A program made the translations under genes and the position numbers. From NCBI GenBank assembly GCA_903842755.1, contig CAIMNF010000192.1:1-9784 (forward strand): DNA of 9,784 nucleotides, in the 5' to 3' direction. The notes below the pieces were generated by a model. The model was not told the DNA's origin. It saw only the letters and a program-made list of their open reading frames with translations, and ran no database searches. Position 1 is the first letter of the stretch; every line of letters starts with the position of its first letter. Below, one piece after another: positions 1-6,080 of the stretch. This DNA is from Oligoflexia bacterium. Lineage in GTDB: Bacteria > Bdellovibrionota > UBA1018 > CAIMNF01.

Positions 1-746
1 ACGTTGACTTTCTGTACGTCATCGCAGATATGGCAGCAACAGCCGTCCAATATGGTTACCAGAAACCCTTTTGTGATCAAATTACAGGAGCGACCCCGCT
101 GCCGGAGACTGCAAATCAAAGTACTTCAATTCTAGCTGCAACTCGCGCTTACGCAGATATTGGAGTTAAAATATTTCAAGGCTTTGGTCTTACCGCTTTC
201 CAGGATTCCTTCCAGGGAGCCATGAGTTTGGATTGGAATGATTATCTTGGCTTTGCAGGAATGCGCTCGTGGATGTACCAGTCCTGCACCGAGTTTGGTT
301 TTTATCAAGTCGCAAATCCTCATGCCGAAGAATCGTCCCGATCTCAGCGCATTTCCTTAGATTACCATAATCAAGTTTGTAAAAGACTTTTTGGAATTGA
401 CCAGCCAGTGAATGATCGGGCAACAAATCAAAAATTTTATCAAAATTTATTCAATCGAAGCGTTTCACAAATTCTGTTCACCAATGGCTCGAACGATCCC
501 TGGTCAAACCTCTCAGTAACCAAAGCGAATCCGGGGCCTACATCCAATCCAGGTTTGGTTTTGACCACGATCGATGGGGCTGCTCATTGCGACGATTTGG
601 GAACGAGGATTTCCCCATCCCTGAAAGCATCGCGGGATCAATTTGCGGCTCTTTCTACTCGGTGGTTTAAAGGAAGTTTGCAGTTAAAAAAGAGCATACT
701 CACTCAAATTCAAAGCAATCCGCATTTGCGATTAATTAAGCGCTAA
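1..746 (+). CDS. Serine carboxypeptidase, peptidase family S28 (C-terminal half, 5' end outside window)
   Basis: The frame is open from base 3 (VDFLYVIAD...) to a TAA at 744-746, giving 247 visible residues, so the internal ATG at 30 is not the start. Seen: an RSWMYQSCTEFGFYQ stretch, FTNGSNDPWS with the probable catalytic Asp at 495-497, and GAAHCDDL with the probable catalytic His at 585-587. These are the C-terminal signatures of S28 peptidases (the Pro-Xaa carboxypeptidase / dipeptidyl-peptidase II family), which cleave next to proline. The catalytic Ser and any signal peptide would lie upstream of the window. Family members are about 450-500 residues, so roughly half is missing. By family analogy the enzyme is probably exported and degrades proline-containing peptides. 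The 3' end converges with the next gene, with one base between stop codons and no terminator hairpin seen. The family call is secure; substrate and location are inferred. Confidence 0.88.
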   Translation, partial: VDFLYVIADMAATAVQYGYQKPFCDQITGATPLPETANQSTSILAATRAYADIGVKIFQGFGLTAFQDSFQGAMSLDWNDYLGFAGMRSWMYQSCTEFGFYQVANPHAEESSRSQRISLDYHNQVCKRLFGIDQPVNDRATNQKFYQNLFNRSVSQILFTNGSNDPWSNLSVTKANPGPTSNPGLVLTTIDGAAHCDDLGTRISPSLKASRDQFAALSTRWFKGSLQLKKSILTQIQSNPHLRLIKR

Positions 747-747
747 A

Positions 748-948
748 TTATTTTTTAAATACGCGACGCAAATTGGTCGCGAGCTGAGGGTCCCGCTGTG
801 CGATTCTTTTTAACAAAGACTCCCTAAACGCGGGATCCGCGAAACTAAGCATTTCAATCACTTGCTCATAGCCGTTGATTTTGATTCCATCGGATGCGGG
901 CTTAAGTTGCGGTTCTGTTCGAGGATTGATCTGTTCTTTTGAGTTCAT
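748..948 (-). CDS. Small protein with FliG-like helical segment
   Basis: A 66-residue protein. After a polar N-terminus of about 25 residues comes a helical stretch (about 27-62) containing VIEMLSFADPAF, LLKRIAQRDPQLA and NLRRVF. The spacing of hydrophobics and the 'DP-L-A--(I/L)R--F' ending resemble the FliG repeat in which a 'ILN-LD' helix is followed by 'DPELAEEIR--MF'. FliG is the flagellar rotor switch protein and has about 330 residues, so this would be a single isolated repeat, not a FliG. The ATG overlaps the stop of the upstream coiled-coil gene as ATGA (945-948), and an AAGGA ribosome site lies about 10 nt before the ATG, so the two are cotranslated and probably act together. No signal peptide or membrane segment. 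Function unknown; the FliG resemblance is by eye only. Confidence 0.72.
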   Translation of the reverse strand: MNSKEQINPRTEPQLKPASDGIKINGYEQVIEMLSFADPAFRESLLKRIAQRDPQLATNLRRVFKK

Positions 949-1394
949 GCTTTAGGGGTCCTTTCCATTTTGGTGCGTTCCTGCTGATACTTTTTACTGA
1001 GGTCATCGCTTGCTTGTTTGTAATAATTTTGAAGTTTGGTGATTTGGATCTCACCGTTTTTTTTCTCTTGTTCAACTTTTGCATCGTAGAGTGAGCGCGT
1101 CTTTTGGGCCTCTTTCTCTCCTGCATCTTGCTCTTGGGCCACCATTTGGTTATTTCGCTCTCGGACTGCGCTTAGTTTTTGTTCCAGGGCCTCGGCCTCT
1201 TCAGAGATTTTGACGGAATAATCCTTTTCAAGTTGATCCGCTTGTTGCTTTTGGCGTTCCAGAATGCGATTGAGCTTTTCTTTGTATTCCTCTTGTTTTT
1301 CTTGAATGGTGGATTCTTGTTCGCGCTCTAGCTGGGTGAGGTAACTTTGGTAACGGATTTCATCCGGTCCAGAAACGGATCTTGATGTTGCCAC
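945..1394 (-). CDS. Coiled-coil protein of unknown function
   Basis: A 149-residue, highly charged protein. From about residue 18 to 145 it is almost continuous Glu/Lys/Gln-rich helix with heptad-like hydrophobic spacing (for example EKLNRILERQKQQADQLEKD), broken by only a few glycines and prolines, so it should form a long coiled coil. No signal peptide, membrane segment or cysteine is seen. The start is GTG at 1394-1392; a strong GGAGGGAGG Shine-Dalgarno sequence lies about 5 nt upstream and supports it. It is the first gene of a two-gene minus unit and overlaps the small FliG-like gene by 4 bp. It is divergent from zapA across a 108-bp gap. Low-complexity helices of this type match many unrelated proteins (FliH/FliJ-like, SMC-like), so no specific function is assigned. 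Confidence 0.82.
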   Translation of the reverse strand: MATSRSVSGPDEIRYQSYLTQLEREQESTIQEKQEEYKEKLNRILERQKQQADQLEKDYSVKISEEAEALEQKLSAVRERNNQMVAQEQDAGEKEAQKTRSLYDAKVEQEKKNGEIQITKLQNYYKQASDDLSKKYQQERTKMERTPKA

Positions 1395-1476
1395 TGGTAC
1401 CTCCCTCCGTCCAGTGTCTCAGGGCTAGGGTTTGCATACAATGAGCAATTTTTGCCTAGATTTTAATGGTTCACCG

Positions 1477-1484
1477 ATTATACT
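1477..1484. promoter_or_regulatory. Overlapping divergent -10 elements between coiled-coil gene and zapA
   Basis: The 8-mer ATTATACT reads TATACT on the plus strand (1479-1484) and TATAAT on the minus strand (1482-1477). Each is a near-consensus -10 element facing its own gene. The plus start would fall near 1491, a very short leader holding the zapA ribosome site AAGGGAG (1491-1497). Neither direction has a convincing -35: plus candidates are TTGCCT at 1452 (spacer too long) and TAGATT at 1457. The call is therefore tentative. Confidence 0.35.
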
Positions 1485-1502
1485 TATATCAAGGGAGTCC
1501 AT

Positions 1503-1808
1503 ATGGGGATGAGTCACTACCGCGCAAAAGAGTTCCAAGTGTTAGGTCAAAAAATTGTCATGCAAACTCAAGCTGAAGCCGATCTTGCCTTAAAGGCGAT
1601 TGAGCTTGTGGAAAAAAAAGTAGCGGCGCTAGCCGAACGAACGGAAAATCTTTCCCCTCATCAAGTTGCGGTTCTTGCACTTTTGGAGATGGCAGGGGAT
1701 CTCATAAAAGATCGCGCGGCGATGGACCAATATCGACACGAGCTTGACATGCGGTGCACTACGCTCCTGACGACTTTAGCCGATCAAACCGAAAGCAGAG
1801 CAATCTAA
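1503..1808 (+). CDS. zapA: Cell division protein ZapA
   Basis: A 101-residue protein of the usual ZapA length. The N-terminal half has the family's short beta hairpin (FQVLGQKIVMQTQAEAD, about 11-27), followed by a long helix (LALKAIELVEKKVAALAERTEN region) and the VAVLALLEMAGDLIK segment (about 55-69) that corresponds to the conserved 'lAaLnia-EL' dimer helix. The C-terminus is coiled coil. ZapA binds FtsZ and bundles its filaments to stabilise the division ring in the cytoplasm. The ATG at 1503 has AAGGGAG 5 nt upstream; a second ATG at 1509 is possible but less well spaced. The stop directly abuts the start of the 5-formyl-THF cyclo-ligase gene, a classic zapA neighbour (ygfA in E. coli), which strengthens a call that would be weaker from sequence alone. 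Confidence 0.82.
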   Translation: MGMSHYRAKEFQVLGQKIVMQTQAEADLALKAIELVEKKVAALAERTENLSPHQVAVLALLEMAGDLIKDRAAMDQYRHELDMRCTTLLTTLADQTESRAI

Positions 1809-2441
1809 TTGGTTTTCGACTCCAAGAAATCACTACGGAAGTTGCTTCAACATCAGTTAAATAATAGTTCCTTTGAGTTACTCATCAAACAATCTCAAGC
1901 AATACAGAATCTTTTTGAAGAGAACTTTATGACCCCTTTTGCCCAACGTTTAAAAAACAAGGTGATCGTTAGCTTCTCGCCTCTTGGGACCGAGCCACAG
2001 ATTAACGTAGAAAATGGACCGCTCCAAGTTGCATACGTGAGAATCGTAGACTGGGAAACAAGAACAATGGAGGCGAGGCTCTCAAGACGAGACCTTCCTG
2101 GCCAGTGGGAAGCGTATAGCCCGCAATCCGGGGTTGAAATTTATCAACCTCTCCCCACTCAAGACCTGGTCGATCCGGCTCAAATTGGAGTTATTCTTGT
2201 TCCTGGACTGGGTTTTAGTCGCAGGGGTAGTCGACTCGGTCGTGGGAAGGGGTTCTATGACCGGTACTTAAAGTCCGTTCCATCTGCGTTAAGGATTGGA
2301 GTCGGGTTTCACGAACAACTGATCGAATCTATTCCCGAGGACACCTGGGACGAGACGATCGATGCAATTCTAACGGATCAAGAGTGGATCGAGACTCCGT
2401 CCTTTAGGAATTGGAAAAATCACGGTAACCTAAAACGATGA
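1809..2441 (+). CDS. fthC: 5-formyltetrahydrofolate cyclo-ligase
   Basis: A 210-residue protein, normal length for the family. It converts 5-formyl-THF to 5,10-methenyl-THF using ATP, returning a folate dead-end product to one-carbon metabolism in the cytoplasm. Seen: N-terminal KKSLRKLL (about 6-13), SFSPLGTEPQ (about 55-64), and the diagnostic C-terminal nucleotide/folate-binding motif VPGLGFSRRGSRLGRGKGFYDRYL region (131-154). Near residue 180 the usual 'HD' reads WD, a small deviation. The start is TTG at 1809, directly after the zapA stop with only a poor Shine-Dalgarno, so it probably relies on ribosomes terminating on zapA. The next ATG (M41) would remove the conserved N-terminus and is rejected. 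The 3' end overlaps ymdB by 4 bp (ATGA). Confidence 0.93.
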   Translation: MVFDSKKSLRKLLQHQLNNSSFELLIKQSQAIQNLFEENFMTPFAQRLKNKVIVSFSPLGTEPQINVENGPLQVAYVRIVDWETRTMEARLSRRDLPGQWEAYSPQSGVEIYQPLPTQDLVDPAQIGVILVPGLGFSRRGSRLGRGKGFYDRYLKSVPSALRIGVGFHEQLIESIPEDTWDETIDAILTDQEWIETPSFRNWKNHGNLKR

Positions 2442-3247
2442 AAATTCTATTTTTTGGAGACGTGTTCGGAAAGCCTGGACGTCAGGCACTCAAGATGGCG
2501 ATTTATAAATTGAGTGCCGAACACAGTCCTGATTTTATTGTGGTCAACGCAGAAAACGCAGCCCATGGAAAAGGGATTACTGCAGCGATTGCGACCGAGC
2601 TTTTTGAGGTCGGTGTCGACGTGATTACCACTGGAAATCATGCGTGGGATCAACAGGAATCGATCGAACTTTTTAAGCGGAATGACCGAATCCTCAGGCC
2701 CGCGAACTATCCGCAAACGGATTTGGACTTAGTGCCGGGTAAGGGCGTAGCGGTGGTGAGCTCAAAAAATAGGCCAGGGGTTAGACTGGGTGTGGTGCTC
2801 CTGATGGGCCGGGTGTTTATGGATCCGCTCGATTGCCCCTTTCATGCGGGAAGACGAGAAATTCAAAAATTAGCTAGTTTAGGGATAAAAAACATCTTGG
2901 TCGATTTCCACGCAGAAGCAAGTTCCGAAAAACAGGCGTTTACCTATTTTGTTGAAGGACAGGTTTCGGCCGTTTTAGGCACCCATTCGCATGTGCAGAC
3001 CGCAGATGAACGAATCCTACCCGGAGGAACAGCCGCAATCACCGATGTTGGAATGACCGGATGTTTTGATTCCGTGATTGGGGTAAAAAAAGAGGTTTCC
3101 ATTAAAAAATTTATTTCAAAAATGCCGTCCCGTTTTGAGCCTGCAGAAGGACCAGGCGGATACGGTGCCGTCGTCGTCGATGTGGATGAGCACACCGGTA
3201 AAGCAAGGCAGATTTTAAGGTTTCGTGAGGAGGTCATTAAATGGTAA
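2438..3247 (+). CDS. ymdB: YmdB-family metallophosphoesterase (2',3'-cyclic-nucleotide 2'-phosphodiesterase type)
   Basis: A 269-residue protein, typical full length for the YmdB family (TIGR00282 type). Metal-binding motifs are all visible: FFGDVFG with D8, VNAENAAHGKG with E39-N40, TTGNHAWD with N67-H68, DFHAE with H158 and GTHSHVQTAD with H183 and H185. The family signature ITDVGMTGCFDSVIGV lies at 201-216. Characterised members hydrolyse 2',3'-cyclic nucleotides or related phosphodiesters with a di-metal centre, and in Bacillus affect RNA turnover and multicellular behaviour; the role here is inferred. It is translationally coupled to fthC by ATGA and overlaps the downstream membrane-protein gene by 7 bp. 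In many bacteria ymdB follows rny (RNase Y); no rny gene is present here. Cytoplasmic, with no signal peptide. Confidence 0.95.
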   Translation: MKILFFGDVFGKPGRQALKMAIYKLSAEHSPDFIVVNAENAAHGKGITAAIATELFEVGVDVITTGNHAWDQQESIELFKRNDRILRPANYPQTDLDLVPGKGVAVVSSKNRPGVRLGVVLLMGRVFMDPLDCPFHAGRREIQKLASLGIKNILVDFHAEASSEKQAFTYFVEGQVSAVLGTHSHVQTADERILPGGTAAITDVGMTGCFDSVIGVKKEVSIKKFISKMPSRFEPAEGPGGYGAVVVDVDEHTGKARQILRFREEVIKW

Positions 3248-3942
3248 ATGCAATTCCCCAAATCTACGAACAGTTTTCAAGTTGGATTAAGTTGGATGTG
3301 AATCGGGATCGGGCGATTACGAATCGCAAAATTCTAAGTGTGGCCGTGTGGTGCCTTATTTTACCCATTTTTTTGACTTTAATTGCTTTTTTGAACCGGA
3401 AATTTTTCCAATTTAACATTGACCGTTATACAGATGACATTATCTTTTTTCCGCCCTTGGTCTATGTGTTGATCTCGCTCTGGCCGACTCTTCGAGATTT
3501 GCCTCGCGTTTTTAAAAAAGGCGGATTCGTTGCGCTCGTGGAAGATAGCCAGCGCGAAGTGGAATGGCGCGAGAAAACGTCTCTTCAAATGAACGCAGAC
3601 CTGCGCTTTGGTAAAAACGAATGGACGCTCGTGAGCTTCCACCTTAAGCACGAGCTTGACCGGATGAGAGATCAAAATAAATATATGACGATTCTGACCG
3701 GAGCTGTTTTGTTTTTAATGTTTCAATTTTTAGATCTTGGGGGAAATAGCGATATGGTGCGGGCCGTAGGGGCCCAGGCTATGGTCCGAGGCTGGGTGGA
3801 ACAATTTGCGCAATGGAGCTACCAGTTCTTCTCGTTGCTGTTGTTTACGGCTCTTTTTTATTTGTCTGGAACGCAGTATCGCAGAAACTTACTTCGCTAC
3901 TTAGTCTGTGTAGATCGAATTATCGCGGGTCTTGATTCTTAG
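3241..3942 (+). CDS. Four-TM inner-membrane protein of unknown function
   Basis: A 233-residue protein that I do not recognise. Four hydrophobic segments can be seen at about 31-51, 67-83, 149-166 and 193-210. Between TM2 and TM3 is a hydrophilic region of about 65 residues, rich in charged residues and containing EDSQREVEWREK and LKHELDRMRDQNK, likely cytosolic and helical. The N- and C-termini are basic (NRDR, QYRRNLLRY), consistent with both lying inside. There is no cleavable signal peptide. The ATG lies inside the end of ymdB (7-bp overlap) and has an excellent Shine-Dalgarno, GAGGAGGT at 3227-3234 with 6 nt spacing, so this start is firm. It is the last gene of the zapA-fthC-ymdB operon. 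Its stop codon interlocks with the stop of the convergent minus-strand gene (TTAG at 3939-3942). Confidence 0.83.
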   Translation: MVNAIPQIYEQFSSWIKLDVNRDRAITNRKILSVAVWCLILPIFLTLIAFLNRKFFQFNIDRYTDDIIFFPPLVYVLISLWPTLRDLPRVFKKGGFVALVEDSQREVEWREKTSLQMNADLRFGKNEWTLVSFHLKHELDRMRDQNKYMTILTGAVLFLMFQFLDLGGNSDMVRAVGAQAMVRGWVEQFAQWSYQFFSLLLFTALFYLSGTQYRRNLLRYLVCVDRIIAGLDS

Positions 3943-4265
3943 CAGGAACCTGTGGCGCAGGGCTCGGTCGTTTTTTTCTTGCACCCACCGCCCTCTTTCC
4001 CGCATTGCCCATTTCCGCAATTGCCGCTTCCACATTTGGAAACTTTCTCAAATGTCCATAGTCTTGGGATGTCATTTAAAGTTCGAATTGCCTCAAACGG
4101 ATCCGAAAATTCTTGTGCCCCAAGTGTTTCTCCCGTGGTGTGACGGATCACATAGGCGGTAAATTGGCCCTTATTTTCAACGGATTCGGAAATGCCGGCC
4201 ATCAGTTCTTCGTCCATCAGAAAGCCGCTTTTGAAGTTATCGAGGGTAAATTTTTTAACGCTCAT
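3939..4265 (-). CDS. Small cytosolic protein with six-cysteine Gly-rich C-terminal tail
   Basis: A 108-residue protein starting MSVKKFTLDNFKSGF. Residues 1-76 look like a soluble alpha/beta domain with no signal peptide or TM segment. Residues 77-108 are a low-complexity tail with cysteines at 78, 83, 88, 95, 103 and 108, in the pattern C-x4-C-x4-C-x6-C-x7-C-x4-C with Gly, Asn and Lys between them (KCGSGNCGNGQCG...). Such tails can bind metal ions or be substrates for modification; neither is shown here. A longer reading from TTG at 4301 is possible, but that stretch is exactly a promoter (TTGCCG/TATACT), so the ATG at 4265 is preferred and translation is probably leaderless. No family recognised. 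Its stop interlocks with that of the plus-strand membrane-protein gene. Confidence 0.75.
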   Translation of the reverse strand: MSVKKFTLDNFKSGFLMDEELMAGISESVENKGQFTAYVIRHTTGETLGAQEFSDPFEAIRTLNDIPRLWTFEKVSKCGSGNCGNGQCGKEGGGCKKKTTEPCATGSC

Positions 4266-4272
4266 AGAGTTA

Positions 4273-4301
4273 AGTATAAGAAATGGCATCGCGTTCGGCA
4301 A
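4273..4301 (-). promoter_or_regulatory. Sigma70-type promoter giving a leaderless transcript
   Basis: On the minus strand, -35 TTGCCG (4301-4296), a 17-nt spacer, and -10 TATACT (4278-4273). Seven bases separate the -10 from the ATG at 4265, so the expected transcription start is the A of the start codon. No Shine-Dalgarno could exist on such an mRNA and none is seen upstream of the ATG. Confidence 0.7.
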
Positions 4302-4321
4302 GGTTGATCGGGTCTGATTCC

Positions 4322-4360
4322 AAAAAAGTAAAAGGACCTAGCTGCTCGCTAAGTCCTTTT
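4322..4360 (-). terminator. Rho-independent terminator of the small secreted beta-rich protein gene
   Basis: An inverted repeat with AAAAGGAC (4330-4337) pairing GTCCTTTT (4353-4360), an inner TAGC/GCTA stem (4339-4342 with 4348-4351), one C-A mismatch and a 5-base loop. On the minus strand the hairpin lies about 33 nt after the stop at 4394 and is followed by ACTTTTTT (4329-4322), a usable U-tract. It separates this gene from the promoter of the next one. Confidence 0.85.
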
Positions 4361-4393
4361 GATTCAACTTATTAAACTCCGCAACAATTACTG

Positions 4394-4993
4394 CTAATGC
4401 TTTAAATCGTCGCCAGATGTTCCGAAAAGGTAAGCAATACCCACTTCCCCTGATTCAAAATATCTCCAATCATGGTTAACTTGGCGGGCGCCTCCCACGT
4501 TCAAGATATTCAATTGATAAGCGAAAGGCATCATGTTGAGCTCAAGGTAAATGTGCGAGTGTGGAAAATGGCGTTGAAGAGAAATATAACTTCCATACCG
4601 ACCCATTCCAAATAAATCAACTGCCGTGGCATTTGGAGGATTAGAGGCAGCAAGTTGGTTCGCAGCCCCATTTCCGTAATCTTTTCCGAATAAAACAAAG
4701 TTCACCCGAGCACCGACCGCAAAGTAATTGTAGTCGCCCAGGTTAATTCGATATCCGATTTTTGAGTTCACCGGATAAGAATACGGTTGGTTTTCTCCAG
4801 CATAAGAATGGCCGCTAAAGTTCAACAGAAAATCTAACTTGTCTGATTTATAGGCAAGTCCCGCAAAAACGGTATCTTCCGTTACCGAAAGTTGAACTCC
4901 ATAACGGCCGGGTTCGATATATTCCTCTGCATGGGCAAAGGTGCTGAGCAATAAGGGCATTGAAAAAATAGTAAACAACAACACGCGTCTCAT
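4394..4993 (-). CDS. Secreted, probably outer-membrane beta-barrel, protein of unknown function
   Basis: A 199-residue protein with a clear signal peptide: basic MRR, hydrophobic core VLLFTIFSMPLLLSTF, cleavage probably after AHA (residue 22). The mature part is rich in aromatic and alternating polar/hydrophobic residues typical of beta strands (VFAGLAYKSDKLDFLLNF, KIGYRINLGDYNYFAVGARVNFVLFG, SHIYLELNMMPFAYQL, EVGIAYLF), with no cysteine. It has the size and look of a small 8-stranded outer-membrane barrel, but the C-terminus is DDLKH instead of the usual terminal Phe. Function unknown. The ATG is preceded by AAGAAAGGA about 10 nt upstream. It has its own promoter and terminator and is therefore a single-gene unit. 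Confidence 0.82.
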   Translation of the reverse strand: MRRVLLFTIFSMPLLLSTFAHAEEYIEPGRYGVQLSVTEDTVFAGLAYKSDKLDFLLNFSGHSYAGENQPYSYPVNSKIGYRINLGDYNYFAVGARVNFVLFGKDYGNGAANQLAASNPPNATAVDLFGMGRYGSYISLQRHFPHSHIYLELNMMPFAYQLNILNVGGARQVNHDWRYFESGEVGIAYLFGTSGDDLKH

Positions 4994-5030
4994 TTTGATC
5001 GTTTCCTTTCTTGGAAATGGTTATTTAATA

Positions 5031-5058
5031 ATTATAGAAAATCTCAACTAAAAATCAA
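5031..5058 (-). promoter_or_regulatory. Promoter of the small secreted beta-rich protein gene
   Basis: On the minus strand, -35 TTGATT (5058-5053), a 16-nt AT-rich spacer and a consensus -10 TATAAT (5036-5031). The predicted start near 5024 gives a leader of about 30 nt that contains the AAGAAAGGA ribosome site. The gap to the upstream lipoprotein gene (4994-5123) is otherwise AT-rich with no terminator hairpin that I could recognise. Confidence 0.7.
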
Positions 5059-5123
5059 CTTTTTCTATAGTTTTTGTGTGGTGGAAGTTTGCGGTAAGGG
5101 AAAGAATATTGAAGCGTCAACAA

Positions 5124-6080
5124 TTATGGGCCTGTGCCAAAAACATAACGGGCACTGGTGTTTCCGCCTCGATTGTCCCGGGTAACGACGACTAGAACCC
5201 GGCCGCGATTCGTCGGTATCGTGTTTGGCGCAGTGAAATAGTTATAGCTTCCATAGTTTGTTCGGGTCGCACCAAACAGGCCATCGGTTGTGCACGAGGT
5301 GTCATTTGCGCAAGTAGGGTCTTCAGGACCCGTTAAAAACCAGGTCGAAACAAGAGTTTCGGTAAGGCTACTTAAGTTTCCTAACGAATCCATCCATGAA
5401 TAGGTTTCCGCCGCGGTGGTTGGCAAATACGCTAAATACCCAGCTCCATTTACGAGATCTGAAATCGTTGTTCCTGTTCCGTCCTGAACCACGAGTCCAG
5501 TCGGATTAGCATTTTTAGTTTTTGCAGTGGTCGAGAACACGACGCGCTTAAATGCGGTGTCGCCAATAGAGGGACTTCCAGTAACATAAACATTAAATAC
5601 TAAAATTAGGGCAAGCCCATCGTATTGTTCCGGAAGCGAGCTGTTTAAAAATTTTTCTGAAATTAAAGAAAAGGCCGTCGTCGAGGCCGCGGAAAGATTA
5701 ACCGAAATCGAGCTCAGGTAGCCTGTATAATTTGGGCTTGCAAACGTCGCCGTGGTAGAAACGGTTTGTCCGGTTGCCACTTGAGTTAACGTCGGATTCC
5801 CCGTGCACTGGGGCGTTGCTCCTAAGCTAATCCCTGGATCAAGGCACCACTGTAAACTGTACGACAGGCTTCGGCCACTTCCATACAGGTCACTAATGAG
5901 TGGGGTCAGGCTGAGCGTACTCGGCGTAAACGTTGTTCCATCGTAATTAATTTCGGGCGAATCTATATGCAGACTAATCACCCGCAAGGATTGGAGCACT
6001 CGGTATTCGGGCAGAGATTTTGAAGTGCAGCCAACTTGGGAAAGTAACGCAACAAAGAGTAACGTTTTTAAGTGATCCAT
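5124..6080 (-). CDS. Lipoprotein associated with TonB-dependent receptor
   Basis: A 318-residue protein. An N-terminal hydrophobic segment ends in LLSQVGC-T-S, a relaxed lipobox with C18 as the probable lipidated residue. The mature protein is Thr/Ser/Gly-rich and beta-rich, like Ig-like extracellular proteins. It has four further cysteines in two close pairs (79/92 and 257/263), probably disulfides. It opens with LRVISLHIDSPEINYDG, which resembles the 'RVLAI--(D/E)PPEV-PG' opening that I recall from lipoproteins beside TonB receptors in delta-type proteobacteria, and ends with VVVTRDNRGGNTSARYVF, also of that type. The ATG directly follows the receptor's TAA (TAAATG) and has AAGGGGG 8 nt upstream. 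Probable role: accessory substrate-binding or surface lipoprotein of the same uptake system; substrate unknown. No clear terminator follows. Confidence 0.82.
   Translation of the reverse strand: MDHLKTLLFVALLSQVGCTSKSLPEYRVLQSLRVISLHIDSPEINYDGTTFTPSTLSLTPLISDLYGSGRSLSYSLQWCLDPGISLGATPQCTGNPTLTQVATGQTVSTTATFASPNYTGYLSSISVNLSAASTTAFSLISEKFLNSSLPEQYDGLALILVFNVYVTGSPSIGDTAFKRVVFSTTAKTKNANPTGLVVQDGTGTTISDLVNGAGYLAYLPTTAAETYSWMDSLGNLSSLTETLVSTWFLTGPEDPTCANDTSCTTDGLFGATRTNYGSYNYFTAPNTIPTNRGRVLVVVTRDNRGGNTSARYVFGTGP

Noticed and set aside
1395..1502. 6S or other structured RNA upstream of zapA
   Set aside because: The gap is only 108 nt, with no long hairpin or 6S-like open bubble visible; it holds promoter elements and ribosome sites.
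4266..4301. N-terminal extension of the Cys-tailed protein from TTG at 4301
   Set aside because: The stretch coincides exactly with a -35/17/-10 promoter, and TTG is a weak start without a ribosome site.
3952..4307. Plus-strand open frames opposite the Cys-tailed gene
   Set aside because: They are shadows of the minus-strand gene. The minus frame has a promoter, interlocking stop and coherent composition.
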